A stretch of DNA of 64,000 nt from Synechococcus sp. PCC 7336 (GTDB lineage Bacteria > Cyanobacteriota > Cyanobacteriia > Thermostichales > PCC-7336): NCBI RefSeq assembly GCF_000332275.1, contig NZ_CM001776.1, positions 4,090,008 to 4,154,007 of the forward strand. The letters run 5' to 3'. Below the pieces are notes generated by a model that worked only from the letters and a program-made list of their open reading frames with translations, did no database searches and was not told the DNA's origin. Positions 7,169-15,605 of the stretch are shown one piece after another. The position numbers and the translations under genes were made by a program. The first letter of the stretch is position 1, and each line of letters begins with the position of its first letter.

Positions 7169-8440
7169 TCAGTCACTGGCTGGAATCTGCCGATCTGGGT
7201 GAGGCTCCGGCTTGCTTTCGGATGGGCGATCGCCTCCAGCCAGCAGAATCGGTTTGGATCGGTTGCACTCCCGGGCCACGCGCACTAGAAATCCGGCGGC
7301 GATCGCGCTGGCCAAAATGGAACTGCCGCCATAACTAAACAGGGGCAGGGTAATGCCTGTGGTAGGTAGCAAACCGGAGGCCACGCCTATATTGAGCAGG
7401 GCTTGACCCACCAATAGGCTGAGACAGCCGTAGGCCACCAGTCGCAGGCGGATATCTCGACAGCGGGCGGCCACCCGCAAAGCGATCGCACTAAAGACAG
7501 CTAGTAAAGCTAAAAAGCCTAGCGTACCAATCAATCCGAGCTCCTCAGCGTAGACTGAAAAAATAAAGTCGGTGTGCTGAATCGGTAAGTAAAACAGCTT
7601 TTGCCGAGATAGACCGAATCCCTCTCCCCACAGCCCGCCAGAGCCAATGGCCTGCAAACTCTGGATCAGCTGATAGCTCTCTTCTCGGGCTGCGTCTGTA
7701 CCATTCAACAAGTAGGCGAGTAGCCCTTTAATGCGATCGAGCTGGTACCTCTTGGTGAGAATGCTGAGGGTCGCTGCTCCCAGCCCCAACACCAACGCCT
7801 TCCAAAGGGTGGCAAACGATAACCCCGCCACCACAGCCATCAGCCACACTGTGACGCCGCAGATGGCCGTCGTGCCCAAATCCGGTTGAGCCAGCACTGC
7901 CCCGAGCCCGATGGCAAATAGCACAATCCAAACAGCACGATACCAGGCAGGCGATCGGTACCAGCGGCCCAAGACGACACTGGCCTGCAACACCAGCACG
8001 GGCTTGAGAAATTCTGCGGGTTGGACGGCAATCCCCAAGTCCAGCCAACGCTTGGCGGCATTGCGGGTTTCCCCCAAGCCGGGAATGTGGGTGGCAAGCA
8101 CCAGCGCTAAGGCGAGCAGATAGAGCAGGCCGCCAAGCTTGAGCCAACGCTGCATGGGATAGCGCGCGATAAAGGCGAAACAGCCCAACCCCACGGCTAC
8201 AAATACCAATTGGCGTTTGACTAGATACAGGCCATCTCCGTAGAGATATTGAGACAGAGGTAATGAAGCCGAGGTCAAAACCAAGAGCCCGAAGCCAAGC
8301 CAGGTCAGGACGAGATAGTGCAGCCAGCGCGCTTCAGCCGACCAGGCGATCGCAGCACTGTTTGAAGTGCTCGCCTCGGCGCGCGAAGTTGGGGTACTGG
8401 TCGAAGCTGGCACAGGCGGGGGAAAGGAGAACGGTGACAA
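7169..8440 (-). CDS. ftsW: FtsW/RodA/SpoVE family glycosyltransferase
   Basis: This is a polytopic membrane protein of 423 residues with about ten hydrophobic segments. It matches SEDS-family peptidoglycan polymerases: AAKRWLDLG near 130, AQPDLGTT near 200, and a C-terminal LPTTGITLPLFSYGGSS that is the family hallmark. It would polymerise lipid II at the division septum together with the class B PBP at 24,752-26,635. The N-terminal 30 residues are Ser/Pro/Thr-rich. The frame overlaps the end of murD by 107 bp, and no Met lies between the murD stop and the first membrane helix, so the start lies inside murD and its exact position is uncertain. Confidence 0.9.
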   Translation of the reverse strand: MSPFSFPPPVPASTSTPTSRAEASTSNSAAIAWSAEARWLHYLVLTWLGFGLLVLTSASLPLSQYLYGDGLYLVKRQLVFVAVGLGCFAFIARYPMQRWLKLGGLLYLLALALVLATHIPGLGETRNAAKRWLDLGIAVQPAEFLKPVLVLQASVVLGRWYRSPAWYRAVWIVLFAIGLGAVLAQPDLGTTAICGVTVWLMAVVAGLSFATLWKALVLGLGAATLSILTKRYQLDRIKGLLAYLLNGTDAAREESYQLIQSLQAIGSGGLWGEGFGLSRQKLFYLPIQHTDFIFSVYAEELGLIGTLGFLALLAVFSAIALRVAARCRDIRLRLVAYGCLSLLVGQALLNIGVASGLLPTTGITLPLFSYGGSSILASAIAAGFLVRVARECNRSKPILLAGGDRPSESKPEPHPDRQIPASD

Positions 8441-9752
8441 GTGGCGATCGGGGCTTGCCCTGAGAAGGCATCTCTAGGGCATTTGCTATCGCTCGGGCGC
8501 GATCGAACGCTAGGGGTACGGCTTCTGCAAGAGTTTCCACAATTTGAAAGTCAGTATATCCAACATCTGCGAGGCGGGCCGCAAAGGGCTCGGCGGCTTC
8601 TCCGATCAGGATGACTGCGGCCACTTTGGCTTGAATGGCTCGCAACCAGGCCCGATCGTCCCCCGTTTTGGGTTGACCGCCAGCAATCAGCACCACGGGA
8701 GCGGCAACGGCGGCTAAGCCGACCTCGGCAGCGTCGTAATTGGTGGCCTTGCTGTCGTTGACAAATTGGATGGAGTCGATCGCCCGCACCAATTCCAGTC
8801 GGTGGGGTAAACCGGGAAAGGTTCGAATCGCCTCTCGAATGCGATCGCTCGGCACTCCCGCTCGACAGGCAGCCGCGATCGCCATGAGCAAATTCTGGCG
8901 GTTGTGGTCGCCTAACAGGTGGAACTCGGACAGGGGCAAAATAGGCTCTTTCTGCCACCAAACCCAGGCTTTGCCTGTCGCATCTACACAGATACGGGCG
9001 TCGCCGAAGCCACTGTTGCAGGAGGTCCAGAGGGCTTGGGGCCATTGCGATCGCTGGGAGTGCAGGTAGGAATCGTCGTCGTTGAGAATGGCGGTTTTGG
9101 CTCGACGGATTAAGGAGGCTTTGATGTCGATGTAACGCTCGAGCGTGCGGTGGCGGGCCAAGTGATCGGGGGTGAGGGTGGTCCAAATGGCGATGTCGGG
9201 GGCCAGGGTGGAAGAAGCTTCCACTTGGTAACTACTCAGCTCTGCCACAATCCAATCGGGGTAGGTTTGGCTGGTGAGGGCATCAAAAGCCACTTGGCAG
9301 AGGGGCAGGCCAATATTGCCACAGGCGGGGGCATGCCATCCCGCAGCTTTGAAGATGGCTTCGACGAGGGCAGTGGTCGTGGTTTTGCCGTTGGTGCCGG
9401 TGATGCCTATCCAAGGCACCTGCTGGAGCGATCGCCAGGCTAATTCTGCTTCTCCCAGTGTTTCCACCCCGCGCGCGCGGGCCTCGACGAGGACGGGAAG
9501 ATGCCAATCGATGCCGGGACTGATCGCCACCTGTTGAGTCTCGGGCCAGACCTCAAACGGGCGATCGATCGAGACCGCTATGCCTGCCTGCTCCAGTTTC
9601 TCTTTATGCTGTTGCACAGTGGGGTTATTGCGTTCGTCACAGACGATAACCTGAGAGTGTTGGAGCGAGAGCAGTTGCGCCGCTGCCAATCCTGACGCCC
9701 CCAGCCCAAACACTTGCACCTGACCGATCAATGTCGTTCGCTCCCCATCCAC
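8334..9752 (-). CDS. murD: UDP-MurNAc-L-alanine--D-glutamate ligase
   Basis: This cytoplasmic Mur ligase adds D-Glu to UDP-MurNAc-L-Ala in peptidoglycan precursor synthesis. The 472 residues fit the family. An N-terminal Rossmann-like domain (VFGLGASGLAAA) is followed by the ATP-binding loop GTNGKTTTT near 117-125, then FVNDSKATN near 335 and a C-terminal domain with LLSPACASFDQY, a Mur ligase signature. It is the first gene of a murD-ftsW pair with an unusually long overlap. Its start is divergent from the formyl-THF cyclo-ligase, about 65 bp away. Confidence 0.95.
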   Translation of the reverse strand: MDGERTTLIGQVQVFGLGASGLAAAQLLSLQHSQVIVCDERNNPTVQQHKEKLEQAGIAVSIDRPFEVWPETQQVAISPGIDWHLPVLVEARARGVETLGEAELAWRSLQQVPWIGITGTNGKTTTTALVEAIFKAAGWHAPACGNIGLPLCQVAFDALTSQTYPDWIVAELSSYQVEASSTLAPDIAIWTTLTPDHLARHRTLERYIDIKASLIRRAKTAILNDDDSYLHSQRSQWPQALWTSCNSGFGDARICVDATGKAWVWWQKEPILPLSEFHLLGDHNRQNLLMAIAAACRAGVPSDRIREAIRTFPGLPHRLELVRAIDSIQFVNDSKATNYDAAEVGLAAVAAPVVLIAGGQPKTGDDRAWLRAIQAKVAAVILIGEAAEPFAARLADVGYTDFQIVETLAEAVPLAFDRARAIANALEMPSQGKPRSPLVTVLLSPACASFDQYPNFARRGEHFKQCCDRLVG

Positions 9753-9817
9753 ACTGCAGTCCCATCAGGCTATCGCCTTTTTTCCCCCCGACCAACCCTC
9801 GTTACTGCCATCTATTC

Positions 9818-10441
9818 ATGCCCAGTGCCGCTTGCCCCCAGCCCAAACCGTCTAAATCGGAACTGCGTCGCTATTACCGTTCCCTCAGAGGGTCACTCGA
9901 TATCGCTAACTCGAGTCAGCAGATCTGCGATCGCCTGCTCCACTGGCCCCCGGCCCGCCAAGCGAAGGTCATTTTGGCCTACTGGGCCGCCCATTCAGAG
10001 GTGGACTTGCGAGAGCTGATGCGGGCTTGGCCTGACAAAACCTGGGGGTTGCCTCGCACCCTGCCCGAAGGTCGGATGGCTTGGCATCGGTACGACCCTG
10101 CGGGCGACGGCTTGGTGCCCGCTCGGTTTGGTTTGATGGAGCCCTCCCCAACGGCTACACCGATTGATGGCGATCGCGTCGATCTCGTGCTAGTGCCTGC
10201 CCTAGCTTGCGATCGCTGGGGCATCCGGTTGGGATACGGCGGTGGCTATTACGATCGCTGCTTGAGCGTTCCTCCTTTCAACCGCTGTCTGACGGTGGGG
10301 ATTGTGCCCCGTATTTGTTATGTTGGCGAGCCCCTGCCGCGAGATAACTGGGATGTGGAGTTGGGGGCGATCGCGACTGAGGAGGGGATCGATTGTGTGT
10401 GGGGCGATTTTGAGGGAAAAGATCCTGCCAGTAAGATTTGA
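9818..10441 (+). CDS. 5-formyltetrahydrofolate cyclo-ligase
   Basis: The enzyme converts 5-formyl-THF to 5,10-methenyl-THF using ATP and so recycles a folate inhibitor in one-carbon metabolism. The signature LACDRWGIRLGYGGGYYDR lies near residues 127-145. An N-terminal basic stretch (SKSELRRYYRSLR) also fits. From ATG 9818 the protein has 207 residues, close to the family size. The longer frame from 9731 would add a Pro/Cys-rich tail and overlap the murD promoter region, so it is disfavoured. No strong ribosome-binding site was seen. Confidence 0.9.
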   Translation: MPSAACPQPKPSKSELRRYYRSLRGSLDIANSSQQICDRLLHWPPARQAKVILAYWAAHSEVDLRELMRAWPDKTWGLPRTLPEGRMAWHRYDPAGDGLVPARFGLMEPSPTATPIDGDRVDLVLVPALACDRWGIRLGYGGGYYDRCLSVPPFNRCLTVGIVPRICYVGEPLPRDNWDVELGAIATEEGIDCVWGDFEGKDPASKI

Positions 10442-10536
10442 GTGCGATCTGCCAACAGATCGCCCGACTCCGGTATCCTCAAGCCGCTAAAATGCGGATG
10501 AACTGGGGAAAGTCTCGCGATGACCCCCCCCCCGGA

Positions 10537-10583
10537 TAGCTAGACTCGACTAGCTAGACTCGACTAGCTAGACTCGACTAGCT
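10537..10583 (+). repeat. 14-bp tandem repeat, 3.4 copies
   Basis: The unit TAGCTAGACTCGAC is repeated three times perfectly, followed by TAGCT. It lies just upstream of the secreted-protein gene at 10,634 and may be a slippage-prone promoter element. Each unit contains the palindrome AGCT and a CTAG core. Confidence 0.85.
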
Positions 10584-10633
10584 CAGATCCTGCTAACATT
10601 CGGCCCCCTAGCCAATTGCCCAGAGGTAAAGGA

Positions 10634-11065
10634 ATGATCGCTCGCTTGTCACAATTGTTAAAACTTACCTGTACCGCCCTCCTCGCCCTCCTCCTGTTCG
10701 GATTTGGCGGTCGAGTACAGATCGGATTGAGCGATCTGCATGCGGTGGATTGTCCCGACAGTCCCGAATATCGCAACTTGCCCATGAGTGGTGCTTCGGC
10801 TGCCCCTGTCCATTGCTTCTTACTTGAAGGCACCCTGCATAACTCCACTCAGCGCACCCTCTACAACGCCGATCTGTTTGGCCGCATTTACGATGCCAGC
10901 GGCAATGACGTTTGGCCCGAACGCACCCGCATCGGTGCGGTGGAAGAGGTTCCTCCCGGCGACAGCACCTTTTCGATTCGTACCGGCGTCCCCAGCACCA
11001 ACCCACTCCCGATAGAACTCAAACAGTTCAAGGTCATGGGTTTTAACGGCAGAGTGAATCGTTAG
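10634..11065 (+). CDS. Hypothetical secreted or membrane-anchored protein
   Basis: This 143-residue protein has an N-terminal hydrophobic segment (about 8-26, LTCTALLALLLFGFGG) that looks like a signal peptide or anchor. The mature part has two cysteines (VDCPDS and VHCFLLEGTL) and a C-terminal beta-rich region resembling FxLyD-type domains (TLYNADLFGRIYDASG, VPPGDSTFSI); that resemblance is weak. The ATG at 10,634 follows AGAGGTAAAGGA. It is monocistronic with the tandem repeat in its promoter region. No family assignment is made. Confidence 0.6.
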   Translation: MIARLSQLLKLTCTALLALLLFGFGGRVQIGLSDLHAVDCPDSPEYRNLPMSGASAAPVHCFLLEGTLHNSTQRTLYNADLFGRIYDASGNDVWPERTRIGAVEEVPPGDSTFSIRTGVPSTNPLPIELKQFKVMGFNGRVNR

Positions 11066-11127
11066 TTGAAATCTACGCGGGCAGCGATTCTGCTTTCCGA
11101 TGGTGCCGTTGGGAAAAGCTAGCCTGC

Positions 11128-11394
11128 TTAGAAGCTAACCACAGCTTTCACGAGTGCCCCCTGCACCACCTGCAGCAAAATAATCGCCAGCATCGGAGAA
11201 AAATCTAAGCCCCCAAAGGAGGGGACGATCGACCGGAATAGGTTGAGATAGGGATCGGTGAGCTGCCGAAGAACCGAAAAGATCGGGTTAGACCAATCTA
11301 CATTGGGAAACCAAGTGAGCAGTACCCGGATAATCAGCAGGATCGAATAGATCGAGAGGGTTCTGGCAATCACAGCAACCAAGATTAAAACCAT
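11128..11394 (-). CDS. YggT family membrane protein
   Basis: This 88-residue protein has two hydrophobic helices flanking the conserved core SILLIIRVLLTWFPNVDW and LTDPYLNLFRSIVP, the YggT hallmark. In cyanobacteria and plastids (Ycf19/CCB3 relatives) these proteins are linked to thylakoid organisation, cytochrome b6 haem attachment or division; in other bacteria they act in osmotic response. The exact role here is unknown. It lies upstream of nothing in its own orientation, with a separate gene at 11,463-11,882 before it on the same strand. Confidence 0.85.
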   Translation of the reverse strand: MVLILVAVIARTLSIYSILLIIRVLLTWFPNVDWSNPIFSVLRQLTDPYLNLFRSIVPSFGGLDFSPMLAIILLQVVQGALVKAVVSF

Positions 11395-11462
11395 AGGAAC
11401 TCTTCAAAGCAACAAACAGAATCGAATGCAGTCTCAGGATAGCGGCGATCGCTCGCTTGAAG

Positions 11463-11882
11463 CTAGTCCGCTTCTCGAACATCCTGCATATCCGCAGAGT
11501 CTGGGGGGGCAGAAGCAGCGGTTGAAACTGGCGAGTCGATTGACAAACTGGCGCGAGTGTCTTCGATCGCCGCGTTCAGTTGAGCGATTTTATCATCTAA
11601 ACTCTGGCGAGCCTCGGCGATCGCCCGATCGGCATCCTGTCGCACCTCGGCTAAAAACTCTTGGGACTCGCGGTTTGCCAGTAGCTTGCCATCAGAGCGG
11701 CTACCATTCGTCTTGGCCCGCTTGCGCGAAGGGCGCTGTTTGTCGTCGCGGCTGAGTTGCTGAGTCAAGACTGTTCCCAGCACGCCGCCAACGACCCCTC
11801 CTAAAACGGCTCCTGCCAGCAACCCAGTAAAAAAATCGGACCGATCTTCACTCACAGCTCGTCTCGCATCTCTCTGCTTCAA
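11463..11882 (-). CDS. YtxH-like glycine-zipper membrane protein
   Basis: This 139-residue protein has one hydrophobic glycine-zipper segment (about 18-42, GLLAGAVLGGVVGGVLGTVL) next to a basic region (KQRPSRKRAK). A long charged helix follows (about 75-112, EFLAEVRQDADRAIAEARQSL), probably a coiled coil. The architecture matches YtxH/GvpP-type stress or envelope proteins. It sits 70 bp upstream of YggT in the same direction, so they may be co-transcribed. No enzymatic motif was seen. Confidence 0.65.
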   Translation of the reverse strand: MKQRDARRAVSEDRSDFFTGLLAGAVLGGVVGGVLGTVLTQQLSRDDKQRPSRKRAKTNGSRSDGKLLANRESQEFLAEVRQDADRAIAEARQSLDDKIAQLNAAIEDTRASLSIDSPVSTAASAPPDSADMQDVREAD

Positions 11883-11944
11883 GTTCCCCTAATCCTAACA
11901 GCCAGCTTTCGCCTGCGGTGGCAAAGCAAGTCTAATTTGGCTCG

Positions 11945-13666
11945 CTAATTCGGCAGAAGACGGGAAAGTTGCTCGATGGGAGCTGTCACAACTTCGGGCA
12001 ATGCCTCCCTGATGGCTTTGGCGGCTCTCTGTAGCAAGTGGTCGGGGGTTAAGTCCGGCTGCAAGAGTTCCCACAATTGCCTGACCTCTTCCACATGCAG
12101 GCGATCGTCTTCTGTAAGCGCTAGGACAATCTGAATGCGTAAATCCCCGGCTTCGTCAGACAGTAGGTATCGCAACCCCATTTGAGCAGTACCGCTGAGA
12201 TCGAGCGGACTGCTGTCAGTGCGAGCGATGCCAATCAGATTTTCCAACCGATTCCAACGGAATTTGCTGTCTTTGAACAACACGTCTAGCAGACGCTTGC
12301 GCAGAGCGGGAGATTCGTCAGTAAGCAGGCGGCGGGCGACGTAGGGATAAGCAACGCCAATAATTTTAAAGTCGGGGTAGAGACTTAAGGCAACCCCTTC
12401 GAGGGTGACCAAAGAGCGAATGATTAGAGCAAAATTGGGGGGAACGCGGAAGGGGTATTCGTAAACCAGCTGAGAGAAGCGATCGGTGGCGGTTTTGAAA
12501 TTAAAGTCTCCAACTTTTTCGTTGAGAATGTCATCCATCAAGACCTGCATAGCAGGCACAATCGGAGCTGTATCGACCGAATCTGAAATAAATTGCAGGT
12601 ACAGAAAGTCTTCTACCAAACTCTCATAATCCTGGTTGACCATGTGGACCAAGGCACCCACTAAGCGCTCTTTTTTGTCCTGCGACAATTGGTCCATCAT
12701 GCCAAAGTCAATGAAGGCCAAGCGTCCGTCTCTCAAAGCAAACAGATTGCCGGGATGGGGATCGGCGTGAAAAAAACCATATTCCAGTAGTTGTTTGAGG
12801 GCTGATTCTACGCCGATGCGAATCAAGCTTTGAATGTCGAGATTGGCAGACTGAATCGCTGCAGTGTCAGTCAATTTAATGCCATCGATCCATTCGAGTG
12901 TGAGTACTCGCTTGGAAGAATATTTCCAATAGATTTTTGGCACGTAAACGTCGAGATCTCCATCAAAATATCCGGCGAATCGCTCGCAGTTGCGGCCTTC
13001 ATTGAGGTAATCAATTTCTTCGAACAGCTTACTGCCAAATTCATCAACAACAGCCGTGAGGGATTGGCCCAAATTGAGTGGCAGCCAGCGATAAACCCAA
13101 GTGGAGACCCAGCGAATGATGTAGAGGTCGAGGGTGAGTTGGCGGCGCAGATAGGGACGCTGCACTTTGACAGCGACATCTTCCCCACTGCTTAGGCGGG
13201 CTCGATAGACTTGTCCCAAACTGGCGGCAGCCACCGGCCTGGGACTGATGTATGCGTAAATTTCTTCAACGACATCGCCCAATTCTCGCTCGATGATGGC
13301 GCGGGCAATAGTGGTGGGGAAGCTGGGCAGTTGGTCTTGCAGCTTAGTCAGTTCTTCGAGGTAATCTACCCGCACTAGATCGGGGCGAGTGGAGAGGGCT
13401 TGCCCCACTTTAATGAAGGTGGGGCCGAGGTCGGCCAGCAGAGCGCGCAGTTGGCTGGCTCGACGCTGTACTTGCCTAGAACTCTGACGCCCCAGTAGGC
13501 GATCGCTCTGAGATCCCAGACAAAACCAGGCCAGTCGCAGCAAGACGGAAACCGTTCGCCAAACCACTAGCGGGAAACGCCAGCGATAGTAGCGGGCAAT
13601 TTCCTCGGGGTCGTATTGCTGGAAGTGGGAGGTAGAGCGGGTCAAGGCAGGGCTCGATAGCGTCAC
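11945..13666 (-). CDS. ABC1 (AarF/UbiB) atypical kinase
   Basis: This is a 573-residue member of the ABC1K family, which in cyanobacteria and plastids supports quinone and tocopherol metabolism or membrane stress responses. It has the family-specific KVGQALSTRPDL motif (about 92), the alanine-rich nucleotide loop AAASLGQVYRA, the lysine in AVKVQRP, the catalytic HADPHPGNLF and the metal-binding DFGMM. The C-terminal 150 residues have no known fold and no clear membrane helix. It is monocistronic. Family membership is clear; substrate unknown. Confidence 0.92.
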   Translation of the reverse strand: MTLSSPALTRSTSHFQQYDPEEIARYYRWRFPLVVWRTVSVLLRLAWFCLGSQSDRLLGRQSSRQVQRRASQLRALLADLGPTFIKVGQALSTRPDLVRVDYLEELTKLQDQLPSFPTTIARAIIERELGDVVEEIYAYISPRPVAAASLGQVYRARLSSGEDVAVKVQRPYLRRQLTLDLYIIRWVSTWVYRWLPLNLGQSLTAVVDEFGSKLFEEIDYLNEGRNCERFAGYFDGDLDVYVPKIYWKYSSKRVLTLEWIDGIKLTDTAAIQSANLDIQSLIRIGVESALKQLLEYGFFHADPHPGNLFALRDGRLAFIDFGMMDQLSQDKKERLVGALVHMVNQDYESLVEDFLYLQFISDSVDTAPIVPAMQVLMDDILNEKVGDFNFKTATDRFSQLVYEYPFRVPPNFALIIRSLVTLEGVALSLYPDFKIIGVAYPYVARRLLTDESPALRKRLLDVLFKDSKFRWNRLENLIGIARTDSSPLDLSGTAQMGLRYLLSDEAGDLRIQIVLALTEDDRLHVEEVRQLWELLQPDLTPDHLLQRAAKAIREALPEVVTAPIEQLSRLLPN

Positions 13667-13851
13667 GAAATTTAGTCAAGCCAGTGTATCTACTTAATAA
13701 TAGTATGCAAAACTACAACTTGCGACAGAGATAGGCTTCGATCCCCCTATCACAGCAGTACTCTAGAGAGTTTTGCGGATCGGCTGGTTCGCCAAAAGGC
13801 TAGAGCTTTGGGAAGTTTACGATATGTACGATATGCGCATCTACTCCGCTT

Positions 13852-14238
13852 CTATCCTCGCCCATCCGATACTGCCGCCGACTCGGGTGCGAAAGACACC
13901 GTGCAACATCCTAAATCGATCCCTTCCCCTAAAGCAGGACGGACATCGGGCACAAGTTGATAGAGAACTGCTTTGCCATCCCTGCATGACTCAACGAAGC
14001 CTTGCTGCCGCAGGACCTTCAGGTGGTGGGAAAGCAGACTCTGCTCGATCGACAGGCTAACGTTGATTTCCCAAACATGCTTAGGACCGGCGAATAGTAG
14101 CTTGAGAATGGCAAGGCGGTGCTCTTCGGCGATGACCTTGAGGCGCCGAGCGCAGTAGAGCTCGTTAGCAGAGGGAGAAGAGTCCATGAATTCCACAAAC
14201 TCAGGAACTTTTAAGGCTTCATTCATATGAGTATACAT
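13852..14238 (-). CDS. ArsR/SmtB-type winged-helix repressor
   Basis: This 128-residue protein has an ArsR-type winged helix: RRLKVIAEEHRLAILKLL, then SIEQSLLSHHLKVLRQQGFVES and GKAVLYQL. A C-terminal GCC pair near 113-115 and two upstream residues could bind metal or a thiol, but the SmtB alpha-3 CxC site is absent, so the inducer is unknown. It is transcribed divergently from the uptake cluster starting at 14,683. Its own start region carries CATTCATATGA (14,220-14,230), matching the arms of the inverted repeat at 14,565, so it probably represses both itself and the cluster. A second start is possible at 14,226. Confidence 0.8.
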   Translation of the reverse strand: MYTHMNEALKVPEFVEFMDSSPSANELYCARRLKVIAEEHRLAILKLLFAGPKHVWEINVSLSIEQSLLSHHLKVLRQQGFVESCRDGKAVLYQLVPDVRPALGEGIDLGCCTVSFAPESAAVSDGRG

Positions 14239-14564
14239 TCAAGCTGAGTATATTATTGGGAATTTCTAGAGAAATCTTCTTAGGCCATTGCTGTTTTAGA
14301 CAATTTAGACAATCAATATTTAGTCTGGGAATTTTTAAGAAGTTTGCGATCGCATCTCCAGATTTAGATTTGTTGCTAGGGTAACACCTTGAGAACTGCT
14401 ACCCTCTGCTATAAAAGCCAACAGTTTAGTTAAAAAACTAATCGTTTCAATCCAGACTACAATCCCCTTGGCGATCGCCATTTTAAGGGGAAACTAGCCC
14501 TATTCTTGAATCTTAGAGCTGAAGCTTTTTTAATCAACATTTTAGAGTTTCAGGAGGCATCAGT

Positions 14565-14596
14565 CCATTCATATGGATTAGAATTCATATGAATGG
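14565..14596. promoter_or_regulatory. Inverted-repeat operator of the uptake cluster
   Basis: CCATTCATATG (14,565-14,575) and CATATGAATGG (14,586-14,596) form a perfect 11-bp inverted repeat with a 10-bp spacer in the 440-bp gap between the divergent ArsR gene and the cyclase gene. The same half-site occurs at the ArsR start (CATTCATATGA, 14,220) and, with one change, at 20,507 (CATTTATATGA) before the kinase gene. This distribution is expected of the regulator's binding site. Nothing else was recognised in 14,239-14,682. Confidence 0.65.
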
Positions 14597-14682
14597 AAAT
14601 CCCTGCGCGCGATCGCTAAGTTTCATCTATCCCAGTCCGAACTAACCGCTCAATCTATATAAAAATACACACAGGATACGCT

Positions 14683-15537
14683 ATGCTCAATTGCTTCAAC
14701 GAACCCTTTGAAGTCATCGATTTGGGAGTTTATCTCGATGCGGCAGACTATTCTCCCTGGACCTACCGGGCACAACATGTCAATCATGCCGATGGGGCCA
14801 AAGCTATGGCCAATCGCTTCAATCGTCAGGAATTTAGTAAAACAGGTAAGAAGGTAGCCAATACCGATTTTCCAGAGTCTTTAGGATTGGCCTGGACCCA
14901 TCTGTGGGTAACGGATCGTGCAGGCAACCACATCGATGCGCCCTACCACTTTGGATCGGAAGTAGAGGGTAAACCGGCGAAAACGATCGATCGAGTCCCC
15001 CTGAGCTGGTGCATCGGACCGGGAGTGCGGCTAGATTTTCGTTCCCATGTAGGGCGCGACATCATGAAAGCTGACCTCGAACGGGAGCTAGATCGCCTCA
15101 ATGTCACACTCGAAGCGGGCATGATTCCCCCGATCTGGTCGGGCGCTTATCAGCATATAGAAGATGACGATCGCTACTGGCAGAGTCAGGCAGGACTGTC
15201 GTTAGAGGGGCTGCACTTCCTACTGGATCGGGGCGTGCGGCTGGTGGGCATCGATGGCTATGCCATGGATGTGTCTTACCAAACGATGCAGCAGCAGTTC
15301 CAAGATGACAACCCGATGTTTTACCCGGCCCATTTTGCCGGACGGCAGCGGGAGCACATGCACCTAGAGAAACTAGCTAATCTAGACGCTTTGCCCCGAG
15401 CCACCGACTTTTTGTTTGCCGCTTTTCCAGTCAAAATTCGCGGCGGTAGTGCGGGTTGGGTTCGCCCAGTGGCCATTGTGCCCCAGAGTCACTTCGAGGG
15501 AGCGAAAACGGCAGTCCCATCCCCTTCCATCGCCTAA
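14683..15537 (+). CDS. Cyclase/kynurenine-formamidase-like hydrolase
   Basis: This 284-residue protein is of the metal-dependent 'putative cyclase' fold (PF04199), which includes kynurenine formamidase and isatin hydrolase. It carries the motif GNHIDAPYHFGSE near 86-98, where the His and Asp bind the metal. RLVGIDGYAMDV near 187 is the usual second conserved block. It starts with ATG after an ACAGGA site. It is the first gene of the cluster downstream of the operator, so it probably acts on the compound taken up or on a derivative of it by opening an amide, lactone or ring. The substrate is unknown. Confidence 0.8.
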   Translation: MLNCFNEPFEVIDLGVYLDAADYSPWTYRAQHVNHADGAKAMANRFNRQEFSKTGKKVANTDFPESLGLAWTHLWVTDRAGNHIDAPYHFGSEVEGKPAKTIDRVPLSWCIGPGVRLDFRSHVGRDIMKADLERELDRLNVTLEAGMIPPIWSGAYQHIEDDDRYWQSQAGLSLEGLHFLLDRGVRLVGIDGYAMDVSYQTMQQQFQDDNPMFYPAHFAGRQREHMHLEKLANLDALPRATDFLFAAFPVKIRGGSAGWVRPVAIVPQSHFEGAKTAVPSPSIA

Positions 15538-15605
15538 CCATAGGCACCTGCCTATTTATGAGTCTGCAGAGAGTGACACCAAAGCCCGATGGGAAGGACA
15601 AACCA

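Noticed and set aside
8551-9186. 211-residue minus-strand frame inside murD
   Set aside because: It lies in another phase of murD, is His/Pro/Arg-rich and has no family; murD itself has all expected motifs.
13773-14060. 95-residue plus-strand frame opposite the ArsR-type gene
   Set aside because: It overlaps the repressor in antisense and has no family.
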